From contig NZ_JBQKKT010000006.1 in NCBI RefSeq assembly GCF_052116585.1, positions 1 through 64,000 of the forward strand: 64,000 nt of DNA, in the 5' to 3' direction. This DNA comes from Luteococcus sp052116585 (GTDB taxonomy: Bacteria > Actinomycetota > Actinomycetes > Propionibacteriales > Propionibacteriaceae). The translations under genes and the position numbers were made by a program. Below the pieces are notes generated by a model. It was not told the DNA's origin, searched no databases, and was given only the letters and a program-made list of their open reading frames with translations. Positions 52,746 through 61,661 of the stretch are shown here, piece by piece. The number at the start of each line of letters is the position of its first letter. The first letter of the stretch is position 1.

Positions 52746-52985
52746 TCACAGGGGCTCGCCGCAGCTAGCGCACACGGTCTCGCCCTCCTCGTAGATCTGG
52801 CCGCAGCAGTAGCTGGTGCCAATCCCCGATTCACCGTCATGCTCTGCAAAGCAGAACTTGCAGAGGTCGCTGACATCCTCGTTGTCGTTGACATCGCCAC
52901 ATGCAGCACAGAGAACTGGGGCATCATCTCCCTCGGTCACGTCAGCACCTGTGTGATTGCCGAGCAATCTGCCGAAGAGCCCCAT
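52746..52985 (-). CDS. small zinc-ribbon protein
   Basis: A 79-aa protein with eight cysteines in pairs: CAAC, CKFC, YCC and CASC, consistent with two zinc ribbons (positions about 26-45 and 60-75). Unknown function; no family recognised. The acidic middle (GDVNDNEDVSD) separates the pairs. It is the first gene to the right of the ISL3 end and faces it. Confidence 0.6.
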   Translation of the reverse strand: MGLFGRLLGNHTGADVTEGDDAPVLCAACGDVNDNEDVSDLCKFCFAEHDGESGIGTSYCCGQIYEEGETVCASCGEPL

Positions 52986-53055
52986 CGCCGCTTCCTATCG
53001 TCGTGAATAGTACGGTCAGCATACAAACGGACGCAGCACGAGCTGACACTCAGCC

Positions 53056-53529
53056 TCAGAATGTCCAACCCTCGCTTGTGATCACACGCACGAGGGCTCC
53101 GTGCGGGACCTGCCTCTTGTCGCAAACATACGGAATCTTGGGCTTCGCGGGCCCGCCGCCCTTCTCGCCCGTGATGACGGTCCCGTCGAGGGCTTCTGCC
53201 ACCGCAATCACGAACGGGTCAGCGCCATTCTTGCGCCCTTGCTTGGCCCACTGTGGGTAGTCGCGCATGATGGCACCGACAATTGCAGCCACGGCTGCAT
53301 CCGTGTTGCGGATCGCCTGATTGCGCGCCGCATTGACATCCTCGCACCAATCCTTGGTGGCCGAGGCGACGCGAATGGCCTCCTTCCAAGCCTCTTCCGA
53401 GATGAGGAGTCGACCTTGCGCGATGAGGTCATCAATCTTCTCCCAGAGGGCCGGGAAGTTCTTCTGTGGGTAGAACCTCTCGAGACCATCGATCAGCGCG
53501 CTGGTGTCGAAGGAGTACAGGTTCGTCAT
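53056..53529 (-). CDS. DUF4411 PIN-domain protein (putative toxin)
   Basis: A 157-aa PIN-like nuclease of the DUF4411 family. It begins YSFDTSALIDG (first acidic residue), with later acidic positions in EEAWKE and NGADPFVIAVAEAL, and VITGEKGG near the end. DUF4411 genes commonly lie beside XRE/ImmA-IrrE genes in toxin-antitoxin-like pairs, and that is the arrangement here. ATG overlaps the partner's stop (TGATG). Confidence 0.88.
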   Translation of the reverse strand: MTNLYSFDTSALIDGLERFYPQKNFPALWEKIDDLIAQGRLLISEEAWKEAIRVASATKDWCEDVNAARNQAIRNTDAAVAAIVGAIMRDYPQWAKQGRKNGADPFVIAVAEALDGTVITGEKGGGPAKPKIPYVCDKRQVPHGALVRVITSEGWTF

Positions 53530-54689
53530 CAGAATGCCCCTACCATAGTTGCCAGCTTGGGCACCTTGTCGAATTTCACGTCCAGCATGACAGCCAGGTC
53601 GCGTGAGCTGACAGCATCTTCGCCATAAGCCTGGAGCACCTTACGAATGAACGGGCGCCCCAAGTCGCGCACCTTGAGCTGATAGTAGATGGGAGCCTCC
53701 CCGTCCCTCGAAGCTTTTTCATCCGCCTTGTACGACTTGTAGGCCTGACGAAAGGCCGGACGCAACTCGAAGTATTCGTCCCAGGTCACCTTGCCCATGG
53801 AAACGAAGCGCAGGGTGGCAGCCTCGCCGCTCGCGCCGAACTCCTTGCCGAGTGCAGACATCTGTTGGACGGTCAAGGGGCGCGTGAGATGCACGAGGAG
53901 TGCATTCATTTCCCCCCAGGGCATCAAGGCAGCTCCCGCGGCGGCATCGCACAACCGCTCAACAGCCTTGTCGGACTCCTGCTGCAGATCACAAAGTCCG
54001 CTGGCACGAAGGCCGACATGTACGAGCTCGTGGAGCAGCGTGAAGATCTTTCCTCGAGGCCAGTCAGCACCGTTGAGGGCGATGACCGGAAATTGATCCT
54101 CGGCCAATGAAAAGCCGCGCATGGCGTCAGCGGAAACGTTCTGGACCTGGATCACCAAGACTCCCAGACGCTCGACCCTGTCCACCAAGAGGCGCAACGT
54201 CTCGTCTGGCCGCTGCAGCTTGCCCGTCGACAACGAGTCAATCTTCAGCAGCGACCGGAGTAGCGAGCCGATCTTCTCAGGCCCGTCAGTCTTCGAGAAG
54301 CTGAACTTCGGGCTACGCGACTCGATCTCCTCGCCCAACAGTTCCGAGATCTCCAACAAGTCCTCGCGTTGCTGTCTGGCACGGATGATGGCCTTCTGGA
54401 GGGCAGCCGGCTGTACATGATCCTGCTCACTAGGCCGGCGGAAGTCGGGCAACGCGGGCGTGACTTCATCTCGCGGCGGCTCGGGCATCAAGAGCGCACC
54501 CAAGGGGCGCGAGTAGACCTTGGCCAGCTGGCGCAGCTGGTTCATGGTGGGGTTCAACAACCCGTCTTCCCACTGCTTCAGTTGGTCGACCTTGACGCGA
54601 AGACGCTCAGATGCGGTTTCTTGGTCAAGGCCAGCGGTTTGACGAGCCCACTGCAGCACCTCACCGTTGACAGGGATTCGCGTGACCAT
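53529..54689 (-). CDS. XRE-ImmA/IrrE metallopeptidase regulator
   Basis: A 386-aa protein with an N-terminal XRE helix-turn-helix (about 10-65: VLQWARQTAGLDQETASERL) and a central ImmA/IrrE peptidase domain with the zinc site HELVH (about residue 220) and ERLCDAAAGAALMP. It probably represses the pair and/or controls the PIN toxin. Stop overlaps the DUF4411 start. It is not obviously coupled to the restriction genes, which end 95 bp upstream. Confidence 0.9.
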   Translation of the reverse strand: MVTRIPVNGEVLQWARQTAGLDQETASERLRVKVDQLKQWEDGLLNPTMNQLRQLAKVYSRPLGALLMPEPPRDEVTPALPDFRRPSEQDHVQPAALQKAIIRARQQREDLLEISELLGEEIESRSPKFSFSKTDGPEKIGSLLRSLLKIDSLSTGKLQRPDETLRLLVDRVERLGVLVIQVQNVSADAMRGFSLAEDQFPVIALNGADWPRGKIFTLLHELVHVGLRASGLCDLQQESDKAVERLCDAAAGAALMPWGEMNALLVHLTRPLTVQQMSALGKEFGASGEAATLRFVSMGKVTWDEYFELRPAFRQAYKSYKADEKASRDGEAPIYYQLKVRDLGRPFIRKVLQAYGEDAVSSRDLAVMLDVKFDKVPKLATMVGAF

Positions 54690-54784
54690 GAGCGACTCCC
54701 CTCGTCTCGATGCTGCGCCTTGTCGGATGCGATCCTAGTTCAGTGAACGCCTGCTTGCCGGGACATTGTGAGTTCTGGTCAGCG

Positions 54785-55072
54785 CTACTCAAGGTAGGTG
54801 ACCCTCTCCCCCGGCAGGAAGTCCTCCTCACCAGGGGACACAGCCCACAGCAGGATCGGCCAGCCGATGACGTCGGTGATCTCGCGGCCGATGCGCCCGA
54901 GGTCACTCGCGGTCATCTCTTGTCGTGGGACGACGTAGACCTCGAGGGCTACGCCGGGCGGCAGGGTGCGGCCCGACGCCACCAGACCTGCGACACGCGG
55001 GTGGTCGAGGCCGGCCGCGAGACAGAGGTCGCGCAGCTGGTCAGCAACAAGAAGGAGGTCGAAGGAGTCCAT
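54785..55072 (-). CDS. small protein, degenerate nucleotidyltransferase-like (tentative)
   Basis: A 95-aa protein ending GRTLPPGVALEVYVVPRQEM, TASDLGRIGREITDVIGWPILLWAV. The order of elements loosely recalls minimal nucleotidyltransferases (GS..RG...D.D...DL..L...LE...G..VDLV), but the catalytic GSxxRG and DxD are absent, so any resemblance is structural at most. Starts 5 bases after the upstream small gene; last gene of the restriction operon. Confidence 0.5.
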   Translation of the reverse strand: MDSFDLLLVADQLRDLCLAAGLDHPRVAGLVASGRTLPPGVALEVYVVPRQEMTASDLGRIGREITDVIGWPILLWAVSPGEEDFLPGERVTYLE

Positions 55073-55077
55073 GCGTG

Positions 55078-55359
55078 TCAGACCCCTCCGCGGCCACCCT
55101 TACCGCCCTTGCCTGCGTTCTTGGTCGAGCGAGTGCCAAACCCCTCCCAGATGGCTGCCTGGAAGTCCGCGTTGTTCCGCTCACGGCGACGCTTCTCCCT
55201 GGCCGGGTCAAACTGCTCGACGGCCTCGTCATACGTGATCTGGGCGAGTGAATCCACAGCAGTGTTCGTGAGCTCCTCACTGCCATGTCGAACGATGTGC
55301 CTGTCGTCCACCAGTTCCCAGACGACGTCTGCCAGCTTGTTCTGCTTGATGACACTCAT
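55078..55359 (-). CDS. small basic protein of restriction operon, unknown
   Basis: A 93-aa protein: N-terminal DVVWELVDDRHIV segment, then a strongly basic middle (DPAREKRRRERNNADFQ) and a glycine/lysine tail (GKGGKGGRGG). Its ATG overlaps the methyltransferase stop (ATGA), so it is coupled to the R-M genes. Possible controller or accessory; no family recognised. Confidence 0.6.
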   Translation of the reverse strand: MSVIKQNKLADVVWELVDDRHIVRHGSEELTNTAVDSLAQITYDEAVEQFDPAREKRRRERNNADFQAAIWEGFGTRSTKNAGKGGKGGRGGV

Positions 55360-56609
55360 GCCATGCGACCCGTCACGTCGTACTCGAACAACGACTTGTT
55401 CGAGTTCCTCTTTCTAATGACCTCGACCTTCACATCCGTGAAGCCAAGATCCTTCAGCATCGTTGCGTACCAGTCTTGGGCGGGAACCACATGGCCGTAG
55501 AATGTTGAATTTCCGACGATGTAGGACACTCGACCCCCGTCCTTGAGGATGCTTGGCACCCATTGGAAGTGCTGCCACATGTCCACGAAGTACTTGTGAA
55601 CGTAGTTGGCGAGCACAGGGCCGTTCTTGCCTCCATCGGCTCTGATCGACTCGCAGACCTGCATCATGGCCTCGTCCGCAGGCGTGGAGAGTTCAGCAGA
55701 CCATGCTCCGACCTTGGTGGTGGCCGAACCCCACGTGCCTCCGATGGCCTTCCAGTCGAGATCGCCGGCGTCTGAAGCTACGTCCAGGTAGCGAAGCCAG
55801 TACATGTAGGGCCTGAGCTCTCGGATGTAGGACATTCGGTTCACATAAGGGGGTGAGGTCAAGAGAACATCGGCCTTGCGGAGGCCTTCGGGTGAGACGT
55901 CGTTCCCACGACTGTCGCCCAGAAGGACGGCTCCTTCGCCCATGAGGTCAAGCCTGGCGCTCTCGACGATGGTTCCCAGCTCGGCGGTGAACGAATCCAA
56001 GGTCCGGGCGACATCGTCAAGTTCGAACAACACCGCTTCCCCGTCGCTGGCTTTGAACGACATCGACTGATGGTTGAAGGCGGCGTTGCTGGAAGCGATC
56101 AGGGTTCGACACAGCGCGATTTCCATAAGATCGCGGACTTGACCGTGGTGCTTGTCGATAGCTGAACGCAAACCCTTGAGAGCATGCAACGCTCCAGGAC
56201 TCCACCACTTCTCGATCTTGAACAGCGATGGCTGCCAGAGGTCAGCAGTCGATTCAAGGCTGCGTGCGAAGGCAACGGCGTGGTGCCCTGCCTCACGGGT
56301 CTGCTCGAGCGCCTCGGGCGAGTAGTGCGCCATCTTGGTGTTGCCCAACCACACGAGGAATGGGTTGACATCGACCGATTGACCGTAGTGCCCAAGCTCG
56401 GCCGCGGCCAGAGGGGTCGTCCCGGTGCCCGAGAAGGGATCGGTGATGACCGCTCCACTTGGCAGTGTCGAGATTCGCTCACGGACGAGCTTGACCCCGT
56501 AGGCCGGCGTGAGCCGAAGCCATCCATGACGGCCCACGCCCATGTTGGCCTTGAACGTCATGTGTTCGTTGCGAGGCAACGACCGACGGGATGGCAAGGC
56601 AGATGTCAC
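55356..56609 (-). CDS. DNA methyltransferase (m4C/m6A type)
   Basis: A 417-aa modification enzyme. The SAM-binding motif DPFSGTGTT (about 58-66) comes before the catalytic TSPPYVNR (about 248-255); an SPPY motif in this order is usual for N4-cytosine enzymes, but adenine methylation is possible. The N-terminus (HGWLRLTPAYGVKLV) and C-terminus (WYATMLKDLGF, VIRKRNSNKSLFEYDV) match site-specific methyltransferases. Overlaps the nuclease stop (ATGA). Recognition sequence unknown. Confidence 0.88.
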   Translation of the reverse strand: MTSALPSRRSLPRNEHMTFKANMGVGRHGWLRLTPAYGVKLVRERISTLPSGAVITDPFSGTGTTPLAAAELGHYGQSVDVNPFLVWLGNTKMAHYSPEALEQTREAGHHAVAFARSLESTADLWQPSLFKIEKWWSPGALHALKGLRSAIDKHHGQVRDLMEIALCRTLIASSNAAFNHQSMSFKASDGEAVLFELDDVARTLDSFTAELGTIVESARLDLMGEGAVLLGDSRGNDVSPEGLRKADVLLTSPPYVNRMSYIRELRPYMYWLRYLDVASDAGDLDWKAIGGTWGSATTKVGAWSAELSTPADEAMMQVCESIRADGGKNGPVLANYVHKYFVDMWQHFQWVPSILKDGGRVSYIVGNSTFYGHVVPAQDWYATMLKDLGFTDVKVEVIRKRNSNKSLFEYDVTGRMA

Positions 56610-57424
56610 TTGGGCTCCAATAGCGATTTGAGGATCTTTTCAACGTCTTGACGAAGCAGCGCTGTGTTGCGTTCGAAGAAGGCCGGGAGGTCGTATCCGA
56701 CCACATCGTCCAGGAAGCTGTAGGTGCTTGTCTGGGCGTCGCGCTGGCCTACTGTACCCATGAGCACCGACCAGTTGCCGACCATGTACCGGGCACGCAC
56801 AGCATGGTTGATCTGGGTGCTCATGATCACCAACACAGGCAGGTAGCCGTGTCCGAGTGCTTGGGCAGCGTTGGCCAGGTCTCCGTTCTGACGCTTTGAA
56901 TCAGCGCTCTTGTAGCCTTGGCGCACCTCGAAGACGGCACCCTTCAGCGGGGTGCTGATGTCGAGTAGCGCTTGCTGCTGCTGGACCCACTGGCTGATCC
57001 GGTCCTTGGCGGCTGCGTCCTGTACATCGTTCAGGTCGACCCGTCCGTCCAGTTCCAGCTTGCGGCTCTTCAGGGGCTTGCCCGGCTGATCCGGGTCAGG
57101 CTCAGGCAGGTACTCGTAGGCCCACTTGACCTGCTCGGCCGCCAGGCCGAGCTGATCTCGAAGAATCTGACGGAAGAGTCGCTCACAACCGATGCCAAGC
57201 TGCCGGTACACCGAGGTCATGCCTCCAGCAGCCTTGTGAGCGGCATACATCAGCGGCGAGTCAAGTCCCATCCAGTGATACAGCGGATCATCCCCGTAGA
57301 GGATCGTGAACTGGTCAACATCGACGTTGTCCTGTCCACCCATCTTTGGCCGATAGTCGGCACACTTGCGCAAGGGCGCCAGCAGCAATTCGCAGTACTT
57401 GGAGTCCTGGAGGGATTCAGTCAT
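56606..57424 (-). CDS. putative restriction endonuclease
   Basis: A 272-aa protein coupled to the methyltransferase. AVFEVRQGYKSADSKRQNGD (about residue 165) fits a PD-(D/E)xK-like core with E and K separated as E..R.GYKS; upstream, DISTPLKG may hold the first acidic residue. No named family recognised, so the assignment rests mainly on operon context. ATG 57424 is the first gene of the R-M operon, next to a strong hairpin and the att fragment. Confidence 0.65.
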   Translation of the reverse strand: MTESLQDSKYCELLLAPLRKCADYRPKMGGQDNVDVDQFTILYGDDPLYHWMGLDSPLMYAAHKAAGGMTSVYRQLGIGCERLFRQILRDQLGLAAEQVKWAYEYLPEPDPDQPGKPLKSRKLELDGRVDLNDVQDAAAKDRISQWVQQQQALLDISTPLKGAVFEVRQGYKSADSKRQNGDLANAAQALGHGYLPVLVIMSTQINHAVRARYMVGNWSVLMGTVGQRDAQTSTYSFLDDVVGYDLPAFFERNTALLRQDVEKILKSLLEPK

Positions 57425-57540
57425 GACAGGACTCTAGGGCCAGCCCTGCCCTCTCGACGTGGCGACTCCCCAGTCCAGCGCTGCGGTGGATAACCATGGA
57501 ACGCAGGACGTGAGCTGACCGGTGAGCTGACTGACGCACA

Positions 57541-57574
57541 AGAAGGGATTCCCGCATCTGCGGGAATCCCTTCT
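57541..57574. terminator. strong hairpin next to the central att fragment
   Basis: Perfect 16-bp stem AGAAGGGATTCCCGCA / TGCGGGAATCCCTTCT with a 2-nt loop, 26 bases before the tRNA fragment. Its position beside the att copy suggests a tRNA-terminator-like or end sequence belonging to one element. Confidence 0.75.
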
Positions 57575-57599
57575 GTGCAAGACCTTCCAAGAACTTCCA

Positions 57600-57642
57600 G
57601 AGCCACCCAGGGGAGTCGAACCCCTGACCTACGCATTACGAG
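57600..57642 (-). other. att-like tRNA-Thr 3' fragment, middle
   Basis: Second copy of the tRNA-Thr 3' half, with one change in the acceptor stem (GCCACCC for GCCGCCC) and identity running three bases further into the anticodon stem than the left copy. Separates elements A and B. Confidence 0.92.
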
Positions 57643-57993
57643 AAGCATCAGGAGGCACTGGAGATCTGCTCCTCTGGGTGATCATCGTCCCGTGGCGTCC
57701 CCCTGCGACCCGCAAAGCCCTGCCGTTTGGCTGCAACTCTGGCTGCACTTTGAGGTCTCGCTAGAGGGGCAGTCTCTGCGTGCGGCGCTTCGCCCCTAGC
57801 CCGAGGGGTTAGCCGCGCCGAGGGACCACCGAGTGATCGCGGCACCGCTCCGGCACCGCGAGACGCAGCCGGGGGTCCCTCGATGGCCTCATTCGCCTCG
57901 TCTAAGCCCATCGGCCTTTCTAGAGGCGCGTGCCGCAAGAGGTTAAGAGTGGGTGGATGTCACGAATGGGCAGACGGATGAGCTGTGATGCCA
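57643..57993. other. left end of element B, non-coding
   Basis: About 350 bp without a convincing gene. A short hairpin CCCCTAGCCCGAGGGG sits near 57795. A possible -10 box TAGGAT at 57994-57999 precedes the Septu-like operon. The 96-codon minus-strand frame here has no similarity. Confidence 0.45.
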
Positions 57994-58023
57994 TAGGATC
58001 GTCATGATGGAAGGAGCGATCCC

Positions 58024-59508
58024 GTGACAACAATTCATGTCGGACAGCCCACCGACGCCCAGTCACTGCCACCAGGCCATTTCCTCTTGGCGCACGATGG
58101 ATGGAACGACTGGTGGGAGTACGAGACGCTCTACCTTCTCCGCTACAAGACACCCGCCAATGAAATTGAGAATATTGGGTGGGTGAAAGTAGCCTCCAAA
58201 GAATTCGAGGGTCGAGTACCCAAACTAGAAAAGATCATCACCAAGAATAACTCTGGAACTTTCTCCTTGGGTCAAGATGTTTCCTACTATAAGAATCTTC
58301 GCGCGATAGTACCAGAAGAAGCGGAAACTGTCCTGAAGCTCCTTGGCGATATTGCGTATTCTGATGAAATAAGACGCAGAGTCTATCCATTAGGAGTAAC
58401 CACTCGGTCACTCCTCCGCAGCGTTGGGAAGGAGACGCTTGAGGGCCAGCTCAAACGAGCATCCCGGGGAGGAGCAATGCTCACCCCCTATGATTTCAAG
58501 TTCTCCCGCCAAGAATCATCCCGAATGGGGGCAGTGGAACTGCAATTCGCTGTGAAGCCCGACTCGCAGCCGCCGACTAATCTGCAGATTCTTATCGGAC
58601 GCAATGGCGCAGGAAAATCGACGCTTCTGACGCAGATCTTGAACACTTTTCAAAACCGAGAGAAGCTCGGCGTCAAGATCACCAACCTGGTTGTAGTTTC
58701 CTTCAGCGCTTTCGACTTTTTCGGAACCCCCCTAGAGGCCGAAGGCGCGAAGCGACCGGTCGAATTCATCGGCCTAAAGAAGCCGATGGAGGATCCCTTT
58801 GATCCAACGGAACTCAAGTCCGACGTGGATCTTGGCGCCGAACTCAAGAAATCCCTCACCGAATGCATGGCCCAGCCAAGGAGATCTCGACTCATCCGCG
58901 CCATCGAAATTCTGGAGAATGATCCGATTTTCGCGGAATCAAAGATTTCCGAGTCGCTGGCATCAGAGCGTACCCCCAAGGAGATTATTAACGAGGTTGC
59001 CGAGAAGTACTGGCGCTTGAGCTCTGGACATCGCATTGTATTTCTCACGACAACTAGGCTTGTCGACTCAGTTCGCGAAAAGAGCCTAGTGCTAATTGAT
59101 GAGCCAGAGGCACACCTGCACCCTCCCTTGCTGAGTGCATACATGAGAGCACTGAGCGATCTCTTGATCGATCGAAACGGGCTGGCAATCATTGCTACTC
59201 ACTCGCCCGTTGTTCTGCAGGAAGTTCCACGCTCCTGCGTGTGGAAGGTGACGCGGTCTGGCCGTCAAACGGCGGTCGCCCGGCCCGATATCGAGACTTT
59301 CGGAGAGAACGTCGGGACTCTCACGCATGAGATTTTCGGACTCGAGGTCGAGGGAACGGGATTCTATAGGCTGCTCCGCGACATGACCGAGGACCTCGGC
59401 TCCTACAAGGCAGTCCTGAAGGCGCTGGATAACCAACTCGGTAAAGAGGGACGCGGACTGCTGCGTGCAATGACTCTTCTCGCAGAAGAGGGGGTGAGTT
59501 TTGAGTAA
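58024..59508 (+). CDS. ptuA: Septu-like ATPase (PtuA family)
   Basis: A 494-aa AAA15/ABC-type ATPase. Walker A GRNGAGKST (192-200), an ABC-like signature LSSGH (332-336), Walker B SLVLIDEPEAHLHPP (about 354-368) and H-loop ATHSPVV (H393) are intact. The 180-residue N-terminal part is family-specific. Gene content and order (ATPase then HNH) match the Septu anti-phage system PtuA-PtuB. GTG 58024 has AAGGAG 7 bases upstream. The DNA here is visibly A+T-richer than neighbours, suggesting recent transfer. Confidence 0.85.
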   Translation: MTTIHVGQPTDAQSLPPGHFLLAHDGWNDWWEYETLYLLRYKTPANEIENIGWVKVASKEFEGRVPKLEKIITKNNSGTFSLGQDVSYYKNLRAIVPEEAETVLKLLGDIAYSDEIRRRVYPLGVTTRSLLRSVGKETLEGQLKRASRGGAMLTPYDFKFSRQESSRMGAVELQFAVKPDSQPPTNLQILIGRNGAGKSTLLTQILNTFQNREKLGVKITNLVVVSFSAFDFFGTPLEAEGAKRPVEFIGLKKPMEDPFDPTELKSDVDLGAELKKSLTECMAQPRRSRLIRAIEILENDPIFAESKISESLASERTPKEIINEVAEKYWRLSSGHRIVFLTTTRLVDSVREKSLVLIDEPEAHLHPPLLSAYMRALSDLLIDRNGLAIIATHSPVVLQEVPRSCVWKVTRSGRQTAVARPDIETFGENVGTLTHEIFGLEVEGTGFYRLLRDMTEDLGSYKAVLKALDNQLGKEGRGLLRAMTLLAEEGVSFE

Positions 59509-60365
59509 TGTGGCAGCTAGAACCGCCCACACTTACCGTCGATGATATCGTCGAAGCTTGCACCCAAGGACGCACAAGTTTGACAAAGAGACGACTCTCC
59601 GCGGCCAAGACTGATCTCCAGATCATTTCCCAGAATTATCAGCGAGCCGCGGCCATGAGCGAATGTTGGAGTCTAACGCCAAAAGAATGCACGTCACGCA
59701 AAGTGACTAAAACTGACATGGAGAAGGCCTACAACAATCTCCTCGTAGGCGGGTCCGGCTGCGATATTTATGACAAAATTTTGGCAAGCGCTAAATTGAC
59801 TCGATGCACATACTGCGAACGCCTTGATGCAGATACATTGGATCACTTTTTACCCATTAGCAGCTATTCGGCACTGGGATTGGACCCCTGGAATCTGATA
59901 CCCGCCTGCCAAGCATGCAATAAGAAGCTCTTGGCTCTTACCGCAGACACTGCTTTAACCGAACATATACACCCATACTTTTGGCGCGACGATGCGCGAT
60001 GGCTCTCAGGCAAGGTACTGAGATACGAGGAGCCTCTCATCGATTTTTTCGTTTCCGCGCCAGATGACTGGGATGGCACTACGACCGCGCGCGTAGTTAA
60101 TTACTTCACCGCATTGAACCTACGTGGACGATACATGAAAGCCTCAGCGGGTCGGGTTATCGAGGTCGCCGACTCCCTTCTAGCTGGAACCGAGGTTCAC
60201 GCGGGAGATCTATCAAACGCACCCGAAGTGTTGCTGAACTCTGCCGATAAGGATGCGAATAAGCTAGGGGAAAATCACTGGGGGGTCGTTCTCCAACGCA
60301 CACTCGCAGCAGATAGTTGGTTTTGCGATGTGTGGCTTCCACGCTACGCAGAAGGACTCGAGTGA
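59508..60365 (+). CDS. ptuB: Septu-like HNH endonuclease (PtuB family)
   Basis: A 285-aa nuclease. The HNH core: CTYCE (100-104), LDHFLPIS (D112, H113), NLIPACQACNKK (N129; CxxC 134-137) supply zinc ligands and catalytic residues. Overlaps the ATPase stop (TAATG). In Septu the ATPase and HNH protein form a complex that attacks nucleic acid on phage infection. A+T-rich like its partner. The N-terminal 95 residues are uncharacterised. Confidence 0.85.
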   Translation: MWQLEPPTLTVDDIVEACTQGRTSLTKRRLSAAKTDLQIISQNYQRAAAMSECWSLTPKECTSRKVTKTDMEKAYNNLLVGGSGCDIYDKILASAKLTRCTYCERLDADTLDHFLPISSYSALGLDPWNLIPACQACNKKLLALTADTALTEHIHPYFWRDDARWLSGKVLRYEEPLIDFFVSAPDDWDGTTTARVVNYFTALNLRGRYMKASAGRVIEVADSLLAGTEVHAGDLSNAPEVLLNSADKDANKLGENHWGVVLQRTLAADSWFCDVWLPRYAEGLE

Positions 60366-60381
60366 CGGCAGCGGCGGGCTC

Positions 60382-60443
60382 GCAGCGAGCGCAGCGAGCG
60401 AGGACACAAGCCGGTGTCGACCCCGAGCGCAGCGACGGGCTTG
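60382..60443. repeat. GCAGCGAGCG repeats downstream of ptuB
   Basis: GCAGCGAGC repeats twice in tandem (60382-60400), and GAGCGCAGCGA recurs at 60425-60435; CAAGCC (60407) and GGGCTTG (60437) could close a stem. Probably an intergenic or element-junction repeat marking the 3' end of the inserted defence module. Confidence 0.5.
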
Positions 60444-60563
60444 ATCTCATAGAGCACAAGTCAGCAGCACGCTCGAGTGAGGGCCACAGAGACATGTGAG
60501 CGCACAAGCAGTGGCGCCCTCAGTGCGCCTCAGGGGAAGAACCGTCGCCCTCTTCGTCGGTAG

Positions 60564-61241
60564 AGGCTGGCGCCGTACGATTCCAACTGCGGCACCCAGA
60601 CCGACATCAAGGGCATTGTTGCCGGGACGCCCGACGCTGATCGCGCCGTCCGTTACCTGGTGAAGTACCTCAACAAGTCGATTGCCGAGCCCTTCGCGGA
60701 TGACGACGCCGACGCCGCCTATGAGGCGCACATCGACCGGCTCCACTGCGAACTGCGCTGGCTGCCCTGCTCCGAACAGTGCTCCAACTGGCTCCGCTAC
60801 GGGGTGCAGCCCGCGGGGGCCGCTGAGGGGATGGTTCCTGGATCCTGCCCGAAGAAGCACCACGATCGTGAACACCTCGGACTGGGTGGCCGTCGCTGCC
60901 TCGTCTCCCGCAAGTGGACCGGCAAGACGCTGAAGCGCCACAAGGCAGACCGTGCCCAGGTGGTGAAGGAGGCCCTGCTCAATTACGGCTACGTGGCCCC
61001 GGAAATCGAGCGTCTCTCGGCAGAAGTCCTGGCCGACGACGGCAAGCCGCGCTACCTGTGGACGCCCAAGCAGGCGAACCCGGCCACGTACTCGCGGATC
61101 ATCATGCGCGGGATCCAGGAGAAGCGCCTGTGGATCAGCCAGTACTCCGAGGCCAAGACGTTCCAAGCTGCCGTCGAACGTCAGGCGCGGAGCGAACTCA
61201 AGACCAACGCCCCGGTCATCAATTCAGCAACTCCGCCGTAG
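60564..61241 (+). pseudogene. replication initiator, 5'-truncated
   Basis: Only the C-terminal part of a pSAM2/actinomycete-ICE-type Rep protein remains, open from 60564 (APYDSNCGTQTDIKGIVAG) through RYLVKYLNKSIAEPF, LRWLPCSEQCSNWLRYGVQP to the stop at 61241. There is an in-frame stop at 60561 just before it. The missing N-terminus holds the region replaced by the defence genes. It is followed by 240 bp before xis. Confidence 0.8.
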
Positions 61242-61481
61242 CGCTGGCAGCTGGTCCCGCATGAACCCTGTCGCCGGCGCGAGCCAAGCGCATTTGCGCA
61301 TGGTCCGGCTGTGTGAAAGCGCTCATCTCCCTTGCCGACGTTCTCATCAACGTCCTCAGCACCACGGTTGAACTTCCCCTTCTGGAGCAGTTCGACATCC
61401 TCCTCGAAGCCCTCTCAGAGGCACTGCGCCCCTGGGACGAACTCCGCCCTTGGATCAAAACCCCACGAAAGGAACCCCTCC

Positions 61482-61661
61482 ATGGAAAAGCTCATGGTGA
61501 CCGTCGCCGAAGTCGCACAGATGCTCGGCGTCTGCCGCAACCGCGTGTACGAACTCATCTACTCCGGCCAACTTGCCTCCGTGAAGATGGGCCGCTCCCG
61601 CCGGATCGCTGTTGACGAGCTCAAGCGCTTCGTCGCGGCCAGCACCGAGGCTGCGGCATGA
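61482..61661 (+). CDS. xis: excisionase / MerR-like HTH protein
   Basis: A 59-aa HTH_17 protein: VTVAEVAQMLGVCRNRVYELI followed by LASVKMGRSRRIAVDELKRFV, the standard excisionase fold. GAAAGGA upstream of ATG 61482; its stop overlaps the integrase ATG (ATGA). Directs the integrase toward excision. Confidence 0.9.
   Translation: MEKLMVTVAEVAQMLGVCRNRVYELIYSGQLASVKMGRSRRIAVDELKRFVAASTEAAA

Larger units (their letters stand above)
49832..57599. mobile_element. element A: integrated segment between att fragments
   Basis: Segment bounded by two tRNA-Thr 3' fragments. It carries the ISL3/IS110 nest, a zinc-ribbon protein, the PIN/ImmA pair and a restriction-modification operon, and no integrase of its own. 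It may be a cis-mobilised or decayed element that relies on the integrase of the adjacent element B. Confidence 0.8.

Noticed and set aside
49789..57642. Additional tRNA genes at 49789 and 57600
   Set aside because: Only the 3' half is present (no D-arm or 5' acceptor); they are att fragments.
57648..57938. 96-codon minus-strand frame at the left end of element B
   Set aside because: Low-complexity alanine/arginine/proline sequence, no ribosome site or similarity.
61313..61615. 100-codon frame overlapping xis
   Set aside because: Its first half is plausible but over 130 bases overlap the well-supported xis in another frame and no family is recognisable.
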